A DNA stretch of 55,495 bases, taken from NCBI RefSeq assembly GCF_021442385.1, contig NZ_MUZA01000041.1, forward strand, positions 1 through 55,495, given 5' to 3'. The DNA is from Micromonospora sp. MH99 (GTDB lineage: Bacteria > Actinomycetota > Actinomycetes > Mycobacteriales > Micromonosporaceae). Below the pieces are notes generated by a model that was not told the origin of the DNA, searched no databases, and saw nothing but the letters and a program-made list of their open reading frames with translations. This document shows positions 16,666 to 26,242 of the stretch, one piece after another (within the stretch, counting starts at the first letter, position 1; each line of letters starts with the position of its first letter). The translations under genes were made by a program, and so were the position numbers.

Positions 16666-17889
16666 ATGCCCGGCGTCCTTCCAGATGGTGAGACCGTCCC
16701 CGTCGACGGATCGCTGCCCGCCACCGCCACCTCGGCGGTCGGCGCGCGCGGCTTCGGCGTGTACGTCCACGTTCCGTTCTGCGCCAGCCGCTGCGGCTAC
16801 TGCGACTTCAACACCTACACGGCAGCCGAGCTGGGCGGGGGCGCCAGCCGGGAGGCGTACGCCGACACCGTGCTGGCCGAGCTGGCGCTCGCCGCCCGCG
16901 TGCTCGGCGACAGCCCGCCGCCCCGGGTCGACACGGTCTTCGTCGGCGGCGGCACCCCCACCCTGCTCCCCGCCGACGACCTGGCCCGCATCCTCGACGG
17001 CATCGACCGCACCTGGGGGCTCGCCGCCGACGTCGAGGTGACCACCGAGGCCAACCCGGAGTCGGTCACCCCCGAATCGTTGCGGCGGCTGCGGGCGGCC
17101 GGCTACACCCGGATCTCGCTGGGCATGCAGTCCGCCTCCCCGGGGGTGCTGGCGATCCTGGACCGCAAACACAGCGCCGGTCGGGCCACCGCCGCCGCCC
17201 TGGAGGCGCGCGACGCCGGGTTCGAGCACGTCAACCTGGACCTGATCTACGGCACGCCGGGTGAGCGGCCCGAGGACTTCGCCGCCACGCTGGAGCAGGT
17301 GGTCGCCGCTGGCGTGGACCACGTCAGCGCGTACGCCCTGATCGTGGAGGACGGCACCCGGCTCGCCGCCCGGATGCGGCGCGGCGAGCTGGCGTACCCC
17401 AGTGACGACGTGGCCGCGGACCGCTACCTGGCCGCGGAGGCGGCCCTCGACGCGGCCGGCCTGTCCTGGTACGAGGTGTCCAACTGGGCGCGCACCGACG
17501 ACGCCCGGTGCCGGCACAACCTGCTCTACTGGACCGGCGCGGACTGGTGGGGGCTCGGCCCCGGCGCGCACAGCCATGTCGGCGGGGTGCGCTGGTGGAA
17601 CGTGAAGCACCCCACGACGTACGCCCAGCGGTTGGCCTCCGGCGCGTCCCCCGGCCTGGCCCGTGAGGTGCTCACTGTCGACGAGGCCCACATGGAGGAC
17701 GTGATGCTCCGGCTGCGGCTCGCCAGCGGGCTGCCGCTGGCCGTGCTCGACGCGGCCGGCCGGGCCGGCGCCGAGCGGGCCCTCGCCGGCGGTCTGTTGG
17801 TCGCCGGGGACTACGCCGCAGGCCGGGCGGTGCTCACCCTGCGCGGGAGGCTGCTCGCCGACGCGGTCGTCCGCGACCTGCTGCCCTGA
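16666..17889 (+). CDS. hemW: Radical SAM HemW-type protein (heme chaperone)
   Basis: A 407-residue radical SAM protein. The 4Fe-4S motif is PFCASRCGYCDF (Cys39, Cys43, Cys46), followed by GGGTPTLL and TTEANPES. Length and motifs fit HemW, long called oxygen-independent coproporphyrinogen III oxidase but now regarded as a heme-binding chaperone. In actinobacteria it typically lies near hrcA/dnaJ, as here. The start ATG at 16666 is inferred to be leaderless, with a CACACT box 7 nt upstream. The following 92 bp are very GC-rich, with CCCCGGCCGG/CCGGCCGGGG repeats that may end transcription from both sides. Confidence 0.9.
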   Translation: MPGVLPDGETVPVDGSLPATATSAVGARGFGVYVHVPFCASRCGYCDFNTYTAAELGGGASREAYADTVLAELALAARVLGDSPPPRVDTVFVGGGTPTLLPADDLARILDGIDRTWGLAADVEVTTEANPESVTPESLRRLRAAGYTRISLGMQSASPGVLAILDRKHSAGRATAAALEARDAGFEHVNLDLIYGTPGERPEDFAATLEQVVAAGVDHVSAYALIVEDGTRLAARMRRGELAYPSDDVAADRYLAAEAALDAAGLSWYEVSNWARTDDARCRHNLLYWTGADWWGLGPGAHSHVGGVRWWNVKHPTTYAQRLASGASPGLAREVLTVDEAHMEDVMLRLRLASGLPLAVLDAAGRAGAERALAGGLLVAGDYAAGRAVLTLRGRLLADAVVRDLLP

Positions 17890-17982
17890 CCCGGGACGCG
17901 CCGCCCCGGCCGGCGGTGCGACAGCCGACCCTCACCCCCGCCGGCGGTGCGCCGGACCGGCCGGGGGAGCGGCCGGCCCGGA

Positions 17983-18621
17983 TCACTTGACGAGGTTGGC
18001 CGAGAGTGGGTAGCGGTAGAAGCTGCCCTCGTTGGCCTTGATGCCGGCGAGGATGCCGAACACGGCACCGAGGATGACGGCCGCGCCGACGCCGATGAAG
18101 CCGATCAGGATGCACGAGAGCACCCAGCCGACCAGGCCGACGATCGACCAGATGAGCTGGAAGTTGAGCGCGGCGACGGCGTGCGCCCGGACCGTCGGGG
18201 ACTGGGTGCCCCGGGCCAGCATCGCCACCAGCGGGGCGATCCAGCCGAGCACGCCCGCACTGACGATCATCAAGGCCGCGCCGCCGAAGTGCGCGACCAG
18301 CGCCCAGGTCTTGTCCTCGTTGTTGGCGAAGCCGCCGCCGGGGCCGCCGTAGGCGCCGCCGGTCGGATAGCCGCCAGTCAGGCCGCCCGGGGGATAACCG
18401 CCCGGCGGGGGGTAGCCACCTGGCGGAGGGTAGCCGCCCGACGGCGGCTGGTCACCGGTGGGCGGCGGATAGCCACCGGCCGGGGGATACCCGGCCGGGT
18501 CGGGTGCCCCCGACAGTGGTGCGGTGGGCGGCTCGGCCGCGTAGGGCGAGCCCGGGGGAGTCGGCTCCGGCGGGTAACTGCCGGGGTCTCCCGCGCCGGG
18601 AGGGCGAGGTGGTTCAGTCAT
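17983..18621 (-). CDS. DUF4870 domain membrane protein with Gly/Pro/Tyr-rich N-terminus
   Basis: A 212-residue protein. Residues 1-100 are low complexity with repeated GGYPPP-type units, likely disordered and cytoplasmic. Residues about 105-205 carry three or four membrane helices with the DUF4870 signature (SPTVRAHAVAALNFQLIWSI). The function of DUF4870 is unknown. TACCGT (on the minus strand) lies 7 nt before the ATG at 18621 with no ribosome site, so the transcript is probably leaderless. It is divergent from hrcA, and the CIRCE element is about 145 bp away. Confidence 0.87.
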   Translation of the reverse strand: MTEPPRPPGAGDPGSYPPEPTPPGSPYAAEPPTAPLSGAPDPAGYPPAGGYPPPTGDQPPSGGYPPPGGYPPPGGYPPGGLTGGYPTGGAYGGPGGGFANNEDKTWALVAHFGGAALMIVSAGVLGWIAPLVAMLARGTQSPTVRAHAVAALNFQLIWSIVGLVGWVLSCILIGFIGVGAAVILGAVFGILAGIKANEGSFYRYPLSANLVK

Positions 18622-18764
18622 GACTGTCACGGTAGGTGTCGGCGGCAACGTCGCACCAGAGCGACACCGCCCGGCCGCGTGGGCCGATCGGCCCGCGCGG
18701 GGTGGCGTGGGCCGCACCGACGGCCTGTCGTTGATCATCGCGTCGGCGGGGGCGCCGACGTAGA

Positions 18765-18791
18765 CTGGCACTCGTTACAGTCGAGTGCCAG
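18765..18791 (+). promoter_or_regulatory. CIRCE operator of HrcA
   Basis: CTGGCACTC, nine spacer bases, then GAGTGCCAG: a perfect 9-N9-9 inverted repeat matching the CIRCE consensus. A TAGACT -10 box (18761-18766) overlaps its left end, so HrcA bound here would block polymerase directly. It lies 57 bp before the hrcA start. Confidence 0.93.
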
Positions 18792-18847
18792 GACGGCCGT
18801 CGGCCCCGAGTGGGCTGCCGGCCGACGTGCGACAGGAGGTGCGGAGG

Positions 18848-19870
18848 ATGGGTCTGGACGACCGCAAGCTGGCCGTGCTCCGCGCCATCGTCGAGGACTA
18901 CGTCTCCACCCAGGAGCCGGTCGGCAGCAAGGCGCTTGTCGAGCGCCACCAGCTCGGGGTCTCCCCGGCGACGGTCCGCAACGACATGGCCGTGCTGGAG
19001 GAGGAGGGCTACATCCGGCAGCCGCACACCAGTGCCGGCCGGGTGCCCACCGACCGCGGCTACCGCCTCTTCGTCGACCGGCTGTCCCGCGTCAAGCCGC
19101 TCAGCCCGGCCGAACGCCGGGCCATCGAGCGCTTCCTCGTCGGCGCGGTCGATCTCGACGACGTGGTGCACCGCACCGTACGCCTGCTCGCCCAGCTCAC
19201 CCGCCAGGTCGCCGTCGTGCAGTACCCGAGCCTGGCCCGCTCCTCGGTACGCCACCTGGAGCTGGTGCCGATCTCCACCACCCGGCTGATGCTCGTCATG
19301 ATCGCCGACACCGGGCGGGTCGAGCAGCGGCTGGTGGAGCTGCCCGCGCCGGTGCCCGCCGACGACGTCACCGACCTGCGCCGGCTCGCCAACGAGAAGC
19401 TCGCCGGCGCCCGCCTGTCCGACACCCCGCCGCTGGTGCAGGCGCTGGTGGAGGAGGTGCCGTCGGAGCTGCGCGGCGCGATGACCACCCTCTCCACGGT
19501 CCTGCTGGAGACGCTTGTCGAGCGGCACGAGGAACGCATCGCCCTGGCCGGCACCGCCAACCTCACCCGGGGCGGCCTGCTCGACTTCCAGGGTTCGCTG
19601 CGACCCATCCTGGAGGCGCTGGAGGAGGAGGTCGTACTGCTCAAGCTCATCGGCGAGACCGAGCCCAGCACGACCCGGGTCCTGATCGGCGATGAGAACG
19701 AGTTCGACAACCTGCGCGCCGCCTCGGTGGTCAGCACCGGGTACGGCCCGGGGGCCACCATCGTGGGCGGCCTCGGCGTGTTGGGGCCCACCCGCATGGA
19801 CTACCCCGGCACCATCGCCACGGTGCGCGCCGTGGCACGCTACGTGGGCGAGCTGCTGGCCCAGAACTGA
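18848..19870 (+). CDS. hrcA: Heat-inducible transcription repressor HrcA
   Basis: A 340-residue repressor of chaperone genes. It begins MGLDDRKLAVLRAIVEDYVS with a winged helix (GVSPATVRNDMAVLEEEGYI) and the motif TSAGRVPTDRGYRLFVD; a GAF-like inserted region and dimer domain follow. It binds CIRCE, and its own CIRCE lies upstream, giving autoregulation. The ATG at 18848 follows AGGAGGT at 18834-18840. dnaJ follows after 73 bp, forming a heat-shock operon. dnaK/groE are not in this window. Confidence 0.96.
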   Translation: MGLDDRKLAVLRAIVEDYVSTQEPVGSKALVERHQLGVSPATVRNDMAVLEEEGYIRQPHTSAGRVPTDRGYRLFVDRLSRVKPLSPAERRAIERFLVGAVDLDDVVHRTVRLLAQLTRQVAVVQYPSLARSSVRHLELVPISTTRLMLVMIADTGRVEQRLVELPAPVPADDVTDLRRLANEKLAGARLSDTPPLVQALVEEVPSELRGAMTTLSTVLLETLVERHEERIALAGTANLTRGGLLDFQGSLRPILEALEEEVVLLKLIGETEPSTTRVLIGDENEFDNLRAASVVSTGYGPGATIVGGLGVLGPTRMDYPGTIATVRAVARYVGELLAQN

Positions 19871-19943
19871 CCAGTCAGGGCCGACGGCCGGCTGCGGCCG
19901 CCGGTCGGCGTAACGCGAGACGAACATGAGGACACGGAACGCA

Positions 19944-21089
19944 GTGGCCAGGGACTACTACGGCATCCTCGGTGTCAGCCGGGAAGCCTCCGATGACGAG
20001 ATCAAGCGCGCCTACCGCAAGCTGGCACGCCAGTTCCACCCGGACGTCAATCCGGACCCGGAGGCCCAGGAGAAGTTCAAGGACATCAACGCCGCGTACG
20101 AGGTCCTCTCGGACGACCGCAAGCGGCAGATCGTCGACCTGGGTGGCGACCCGCTCGCCCCGGGAGGCGGCGGCGCGGGCGGTCCGGGTGGCCCCGGCGG
20201 GGCTGGCCCGTTCGTCGGCTTCCAGGACATCATGGACGCGTTCTTCGGCGGCGCGGCAGGTGGCGCCCGTGGCCCACGGCCGCGGACCCGACCGGGCGCG
20301 GACGCGATCCTGCGCCTCGAACTCGACCTGCACGAGACGGCGTTCGGCGTCGAGGCCCCGATCACCGTCGACACCGCGGTGCTCTGCACCACCTGCTCGG
20401 GCGCCGGCACGGCCGCCGGCACCCACCTGGCCACCTGCGAGGCGTGCGGCGGTCGGGGCGAGGTGCAGTCGGTGCAGCGCACCTTCCTCGGCCAGGTGGT
20501 CTCCGCCCGGCCGTGCACCGTCTGCCAGGGCTACGGCACCACGATCCCGCACCCCTGCCCCACCTGCGCCGGCGACGGCCGGGTGCGCACCCGCCGGTCG
20601 CTCACCGTCAAGATCCCGGCCGGTGTCGAGGACGGCATGCGGATCCGGCTGGCCCAGCAGGGCGAGGTCGGCCCGGGTGGCGGCACCGCCGGCGACCTCT
20701 ACGTGGAGATCCACGAGCGGCCGCACGACGTCTACTCCCGCAAGGGCGACGACCTGCACTGCCGCGTCACCGTGCCGATGACGGCCGCCGCGCTGGGCAC
20801 CCGGCTCACCATCAAGACGTTGGACAGCGAGGAGACCGTCGACGTCAAGGCCGGCACCCAGCCGGCCAGCACGCTGCGGCTGCGCGCCCGGGGCGTACCG
20901 CACCTGCGCGGCACCGGCCGGGGCGACCTCTACGTGCACCTCGACGTCCGGACGCCCACCAAGCTCGACCCCGACCAGGAGAAGATGCTGCGCGACTTCG
21001 CCAAGACCCGGGGCGAGGAGGTCGCCGAGCTGACCAAGCAGGGCGGCTTCTTCTCCCGGATGCGCGACGCGTTCAACGGCCACGCCTGA
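19944..21089 (+). CDS. dnaJ: Molecular chaperone DnaJ (type I)
   Basis: A 381-residue Hsp40. The J domain starts VARDYYGILGVSREASDDEI with the HPD triad at 32-34. It is followed by a glycine-rich but phenylalanine-poor linker, four CxxCxGxG zinc repeats (CTTCSGAG, CEACGGRG, CTVCQGYG, CPTCAGDG; about 148-215), and the C-terminal client-binding domains. The GTG at 19944 is the natural N-terminus of the J domain; an ATG at 19926 would add six residues and has no ribosome site. Located behind hrcA, it is probably the DnaJ2-type paralogue. Confidence 0.95.
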   Translation: MARDYYGILGVSREASDDEIKRAYRKLARQFHPDVNPDPEAQEKFKDINAAYEVLSDDRKRQIVDLGGDPLAPGGGGAGGPGGPGGAGPFVGFQDIMDAFFGGAAGGARGPRPRTRPGADAILRLELDLHETAFGVEAPITVDTAVLCTTCSGAGTAAGTHLATCEACGGRGEVQSVQRTFLGQVVSARPCTVCQGYGTTIPHPCPTCAGDGRVRTRRSLTVKIPAGVEDGMRIRLAQQGEVGPGGGTAGDLYVEIHERPHDVYSRKGDDLHCRVTVPMTAAALGTRLTIKTLDSEETVDVKAGTQPASTLRLRARGVPHLRGTGRGDLYVHLDVRTPTKLDPDQEKMLRDFAKTRGEEVAELTKQGGFFSRMRDAFNGHA

Positions 21090-21090
21090 C

Positions 21091-21825
21091 GTGTCCGCGC
21101 CGCTCTTCCTGGTCGACGCGCTGCCCACCGGCGACGCGCTGACCCTCGACGGGCCCGAGGGGCACCACGCCGCCACCGTGCAGCGGTTGCGCGTCGGCGA
21201 GGAGCTGCTGCTCGCCGACGGGCGGGGCGGCACGGCCGCCGCAGTGGTCACCGCCGTCGGCAGGGGCAGCCTGGAGGTCAGCGTCACCAACCGGGAGTAC
21301 GCGGACGCGCCCGTACCCCGGATCGTCACCGTGCAGGGCATCGCCAAGGGTGACCGGGGCGAGCTGGCCGTGCAGGCGATGACCGAGGTCGGGGTGGACG
21401 AGATCGTGCCCTGGGCGGCGTCGCGCTCGGTGGTGCAGTGGCGCGGCGACCGGGGCGTACGGGCGCGGCAGAAGTGGGTCGCCACGGCCCGCGAGGCGGC
21501 GAAGCAGGCCCGCCGACCCTGGCTGCCGGTGGTGGCCGGTGCGCCCGACGAGTCGACCGCGACTGTCGCCCGCCGCATCGCCGGCGCCGCCGCCGGGTTC
21601 GTCCTGCACGAGGAGGCCGAGGAGCGGCTCACTACCGCCGACCTGCCGACCGCCGGTGAGATCGTCCTGGTCGTCGGCCCCGAGGGCGGCATCGCCCCGG
21701 CCGAGTTGACCGCCTTCCGCGAGGCCGGCGGCCGGCCGGTCCGACTCGGACCAGCCGTGCTGCGCACCTCGACGGCCGGGGTCGCGGCGCTCGCCGTGCT
21801 CGCCACCCGCCTCGGCCGCTGGTAG
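21091..21825 (+). CDS. rsmE: 16S rRNA m3U1498 methyltransferase RsmE
   Basis: A 244-residue SPOUT methyltransferase that modifies U1498 of 16S rRNA using S-adenosylmethionine. The N-terminal PUA-like part contains GPEGHHAATVQRLRVGEEL. The knot motifs are VVGPEGGIAPAEL (from about 194) and LGPAVLRTSTAG near the end. The GTG start is 1 nt after the dnaJ stop, so it is in the hrcA-dnaJ operon, as in many Gram-positive bacteria. Confidence 0.94.
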   Translation: MSAPLFLVDALPTGDALTLDGPEGHHAATVQRLRVGEELLLADGRGGTAAAVVTAVGRGSLEVSVTNREYADAPVPRIVTVQGIAKGDRGELAVQAMTEVGVDEIVPWAASRSVVQWRGDRGVRARQKWVATAREAAKQARRPWLPVVAGAPDESTATVARRIAGAAAGFVLHEEAEERLTTADLPTAGEIVLVVGPEGGIAPAELTAFREAGGRPVRLGPAVLRTSTAGVAALAVLATRLGRW

Positions 21826-21936
21826 CCCACCCCCTCGGTCGTTGTAGCCCGCCGCTCGCCGTAGCCCCGACAGGGGCGAGCCGGGGCGTGCCAGGCGGTC
21901 GCTGTCGGCTGCGGTCGAGCCGCGCCCCCGGTTGAA

Positions 21937-21978
21937 CCTGATGCCTGTGAGTCATCTTGATGACTCACAGGCATCAGG
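21937..21978. repeat. Perfect 20-bp-arm palindrome
   Basis: Arms CCTGATGCCTGTGAGTCATC and its exact complement enclose only TT, giving a 42-bp near-perfect palindrome between the convergent rsmE and SDR genes. It could terminate both. The 13-bp word CGTTGTAGCCCGC occurs at 21840-21852 and again 2 bp after the palindrome (21981-21993). Confidence 0.92.
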
Positions 21979-21990
21979 CCCGTTGTAGCC

Positions 21991-22015
21991 CGCGCTGCCC
22001 GTGCTGCCCGCGCTG
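21991..22015. repeat. 9-bp tandem repeat beside the palindrome
   Basis: CGCGCTGCC, CGTGCTGCC, CGCGCTG: 2.8 units that end exactly at the stop codon of the minus-strand SDR gene. Confidence 0.7.
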
Positions 22016-22777
22016 TCAGCTGCGCAGGTAGGAGGCGCCGTTGAGGTCGACGATGGTGCCCGACGCCCACTCCGCCTCGGGCGAGGCCAGCCAGTGCACG
22101 GCGGCGGCGATCTCCTCCGGCCGGGCCACCCGGTCGAACGGGCTCTGCGCCCGGATGGCCGCGCCCCGCTCACCGCGCAGGTGCTCGGTCGTCATGTCCG
22201 TCGCCACGAAGCCCGGCGCGACGGTGGCCACAGTGATGCCGTACGGCGCGAGCGCCACGGCGAGGGACTGCCCCAACGCGTTCAGCCCCGCCTTGCTGGC
22301 GCCGTACGCCGGCTGGTCCGGCTCACCCCGGAACGCGCCCCGGGACGACACGTTGACGATCCGGCCGCCGCGCTCGCGCAGGTGCTGGGCGGCGCACCAG
22401 ATGACGTTGCCGGCCCCGGTCAGGTTGGTCTCCAGCACCTGCCGCCAGCGCTGCTGCCACTCGTCGTACGACGTGCCGAAGATCGGGTGCGGGACGTCCC
22501 GGTCGCCGTACGTCCCGGCGTTGTTGACCAGCACGTCCAGCCCGCCGAGCAGTTCGGCGGCCCGGTCGACCATGGCCCGGACCGCGTCCGGGTCGGTGAG
22601 GTCCGCGCGGACCACCACGTGTCCCGAGCCGGGCAGCCCCGCGCGCAGCTTCTCGGCCGCGTCGCCGGAGTCGCGGTGGTGGATGGCCACCCGGTCGCCG
22701 CTGGCGGCGAACGCCTCCACCACCGCGCGGCCGATGCCACGCGAGGAGCCGGTCACCAGTACCGCCCGATCCGTCAT
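22016..22777 (-). CDS. SDR family oxidoreductase (FabG-like)
   Basis: A 253-residue short-chain dehydrogenase with an intact active site: TGSSRGIG at 9-16, NNAG at 85-88, Ser144/145, and YGASK with Tyr158 and Lys162. HHRDSG after strand 2 suggests NADPH preference, but this is uncertain. The ATG at 22777 has CAGGAT 7 nt upstream and no ribosome site, which suggests leaderless initiation; an ATG three codons earlier (22786) is the alternative. It is divergent from the HIT gene, and the substrate is unknown. Confidence 0.88.
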   Translation of the reverse strand: MTDRAVLVTGSSRGIGRAVVEAFAASGDRVAIHHRDSGDAAEKLRAGLPGSGHVVVRADLTDPDAVRAMVDRAAELLGGLDVLVNNAGTYGDRDVPHPIFGTSYDEWQQRWRQVLETNLTGAGNVIWCAAQHLRERGGRIVNVSSRGAFRGEPDQPAYGASKAGLNALGQSLAVALAPYGITVATVAPGFVATDMTTEHLRGERGAAIRAQSPFDRVARPEEIAAAVHWLASPEAEWASGTIVDLNGASYLRS

Positions 22778-22812
22778 GCCGGCCATCCTGCCTCAACCGT
22801 GCATCCTCTCCT

Positions 22813-22824
22813 TACACTGCCCCG
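22813..22824 (+). promoter_or_regulatory. Leaderless promoter of the HIT gene
   Basis: TACACT at 22813-22818 lies exactly 6 nt before the ATG at 22825. There is no Shine-Dalgarno sequence between them. Confidence 0.65.
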
Positions 22825-23184
22825 ATGGGATCCGACTGCCTGTTCTGCCGCATCGTCGCCGGGGAGATCCCGGCCACCGTGGTCCGGGAGACCGCCACCA
22901 CGCTCGCCTTCCGCGACATCGACCCGAAGGCCCCGGTGCACGTCCTGGTCATTCCGAAGGAGCACTACGCCGACGTCGCCACGCTCGCCGAGGGTGACCC
23001 GGCGCTGGCCGGTGCGGTGCTCGCCACGGCCGCCGCGGTGGCCGAGGACGAGGGGCTGCTCGGCGACGGGTTCCGGCTGATGTTCAACACCGGGGCGTAC
23101 GGCGGGCAGGAGGTCTTCCACGCGCACGCGCACCTGCTCGGTGGCGCCCCGCTCGGTCCGATGCTCGCCCGGGACCTGGCGTGA
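22825..23184 (+). CDS. HIT domain protein (HINT-like nucleotide hydrolase)
   Basis: A 119-residue histidine-triad protein. CLFCRIVAGEIPATVV is the HINT-type N-terminus with a CxxC, and the catalytic triad is FHAHAHLLGG (His99, His101, His103). These enzymes hydrolyse purine nucleoside phosphoramidates or similar adducts. The start is leaderless with TACACT 6 nt upstream. Its stop overlaps the GTG of the next gene by 4 nt, so the two are co-translated. Confidence 0.93.
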   Translation: MGSDCLFCRIVAGEIPATVVRETATTLAFRDIDPKAPVHVLVIPKEHYADVATLAEGDPALAGAVLATAAAVAEDEGLLGDGFRLMFNTGAYGGQEVFHAHAHLLGGAPLGPMLARDLA

Positions 23185-24566
23185 CGGCCGGCCCCGACGC
23201 GTACGACCGGTTGGGTCGGCTGGTCCGCCGGGTGCAGGCCGACGCCCGGGTGCCGGCGGTGTCGGCGGCGCTGCACCGCGCCGACCGACAGCTGTGGACG
23301 TGCACTGTCGGGGGCACCGGCACCGACAGTCCGTTGGGGCCGGGCACCCAGTTCCGGATCGGCTCGGTCACCAAGACCTTCACGGCGGTGCTCACCCTCC
23401 AGTGCCGCGACGACGGGCTGCTGGACCTGGATGACCCGGTGGGCCGGCACCTGGACCTTCCCGCGCACGGCGAGCTGACCGTGCGCCGGCTGTTGTCGCA
23501 CACCGGCGGCCTGCAACGTGAGCCGTTCGGTGACGTCTGGGACACCCTGAACGCGCCGGACGTCGAGCAGCTGGTGGCCGGCCTCGACCGCGCCGAGCGG
23601 GTGTTGCCCACCGGTCGGCGCTTCCACTACTCCAACCTGGGCCTGGCCGTGCTCGGCCTGCTGGTGGGCCGGCTGCGTGGGGGCAGCTGGGCGGAGGTGC
23701 TCGCCGAGCGGGTGCTGACGCCGCTGGGGCTGACCGACACGACAGTGACCCCGCGGCCCTCGGCGGCCACCGGCTACCTGGTCGACGCGTACTCCGACGA
23801 GGCGCACCCGGAGCCGCCGACCGACTTCGGCGCGGTGGGCCCGGCCGCCCAGCTCTGGAGCACCGCTACCGACATGGCCCGCTGGGCGGCGTTCCTCGCC
23901 GACCCGGCGGCGCTCGACCCGGCCGGCGCGGTGCTCGCCCCGGGCACCCTGGACGAGATGCGCTGGCCGCTGACCACCACCGACGAGACGCTCTGGGGCG
24001 CCGGCTTCGGGCTCGGCCTGATCCTCGTCCCGCAGGGCGAACGGGTGGTGCACGTGGGGCACGACGGGGCGATGCCCGGCTTCCTGGCCGGCGTGTACGG
24101 CCGGCGGGGCGGCGACGGCACGGCCGGCGCGATGGGCGCCGCGGTCCTCGGCTCGTCCGGCACGGCCAGCGAGGTGCTCGAACTGCCGCACCGGCTGCTC
24201 ACCGAGGCGGTCGAGCACGATCCCGCCGACATCGAGCCGTGGGCGCCGGGCGCACCCGCTCCGGCGGCCCTGCGGGGGGTGCTCGGCCGGTGGTGGGGCG
24301 AGGGTTCCGAGTACGTCTTCTCCTGGCACGACGGCGCCCTGCGGGCGCGCGGGGCCGGGGACCAGGCGGGCCGCCCGCCGGCGGTCTTCGCACCGCTGCC
24401 GGACCGGCCGGACGTGTTCCGGACGGTCTCCGGCCGGGAGGTCGGCGAGCTGCTGCGGCTGACCCGCGACGAGGATCGGACGGTGGTCCGGATGCACTGG
24501 GCGACCTACCGGTTCACCCGCCACCAGGAGACCTTCGACGGGTACGACTTCCGGGCCGGTAGTTGA
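23181..24566 (+). CDS. Serine beta-lactamase-like hydrolase
   Basis: A 461-residue class C/penicillin-binding-fold protein. The nucleophile motif SVTK is at 62-65 (Ser62, Lys65), the second motif is YSN (Tyr150), and a late HVGHDGAMPG stands in for the KTG box. There is no signal peptide, so it is probably a cytoplasmic esterase or peptidase rather than a secreted lactamase. The C-terminal 110 residues form an extra lipocalin-like domain (WWGEGSEYVFSWHDG). The GTG start at 23181 overlaps the HIT gene. Confidence 0.87.
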   Translation: MTAGPDAYDRLGRLVRRVQADARVPAVSAALHRADRQLWTCTVGGTGTDSPLGPGTQFRIGSVTKTFTAVLTLQCRDDGLLDLDDPVGRHLDLPAHGELTVRRLLSHTGGLQREPFGDVWDTLNAPDVEQLVAGLDRAERVLPTGRRFHYSNLGLAVLGLLVGRLRGGSWAEVLAERVLTPLGLTDTTVTPRPSAATGYLVDAYSDEAHPEPPTDFGAVGPAAQLWSTATDMARWAAFLADPAALDPAGAVLAPGTLDEMRWPLTTTDETLWGAGFGLGLILVPQGERVVHVGHDGAMPGFLAGVYGRRGGDGTAGAMGAAVLGSSGTASEVLELPHRLLTEAVEHDPADIEPWAPGAPAPAALRGVLGRWWGEGSEYVFSWHDGALRARGAGDQAGRPPAVFAPLPDRPDVFRTVSGREVGELLRLTRDEDRTVVRMHWATYRFTRHQETFDGYDFRAGS

Positions 24567-24697
24567 TCGCGGCCAGCGGAAATGGGCGCGATGCGGCCCG
24601 CGTTGACCCGATACGATGGGTGTAACGTCCGCACGCCGTGCCAGCAGGGCCGGCGCCGAGATCGAGAGCAGGTGCGCAGGGCCCTTCGGCCCGACCT

Positions 24698-25753
<1,056 letters not shown>

Positions 25754-25768
25754 AGCAGAGGAAAGCAG

Positions 25769-26242
25769 TTGTCCATCGAGATCGCCAACGAGTCCGGTGT
25801 CGAGGTCGACACCGACGCCGTGCTCGCCGTCGCCCGGCACGCCCTCGACGAGATGGGGGTCAACCCCCTCGCCGAGCTCTCCGTGCTGCTTGTCGACATC
25901 GACTACATGACCGAACTGAACCACCGCTGGATGGGTGGGGACGGCCCGACCGACGTGCTCGCCTTCCCGATGGACGAGGGGAGCGTCGACCACGGTCCGG
26001 GCGAGAGCGCCCCCGCCGGCGGCGAGCCGGCCCTGCTCGGTGACATCGTGCTGTGCCCCGAGGTCGCGGCCAAGCAGGCGGCGACCGCCGGGCACGCCTC
26101 GGCCGACGAGCTGCACCTGCTCACCGTGCACGGGGTCCTGCACCTGCTCGGCTACGACCACGCCGAGCCGGAGGAGGAGCGCGAGATGTTCGCTCTGCAG
26201 GCTCGACTGCTGGCGAGCTGGCGGTCGACCCGCACCCAGTGA
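25769..26242 (+). CDS. ybeY: rRNA maturation endonuclease YbeY
   Basis: A 157-residue metal-dependent RNase needed for 16S rRNA 3' end processing and ribosome quality control. The zinc site is the motif HGVLHLLGYDH (His121, His125, His131). It uses a rare TTG start at 25769, with GAGGAAAG just upstream; the next in-frame candidates would remove conserved residues. It is 15 nt behind phoH, and its stop overlaps the next start (TGATG). Confidence 0.94.
   Translation: MSIEIANESGVEVDTDAVLAVARHALDEMGVNPLAELSVLLVDIDYMTELNHRWMGGDGPTDVLAFPMDEGSVDHGPGESAPAGGEPALLGDIVLCPEVAAKQAATAGHASADELHLLTVHGVLHLLGYDHAEPEEEREMFALQARLLASWRSTRTQ

Noticed and set aside
19875..22070. 731-codon minus-strand frame opposite dnaJ and rsmE
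   Set aside because: Antisense shadow of two certain genes; no start signals or domain.
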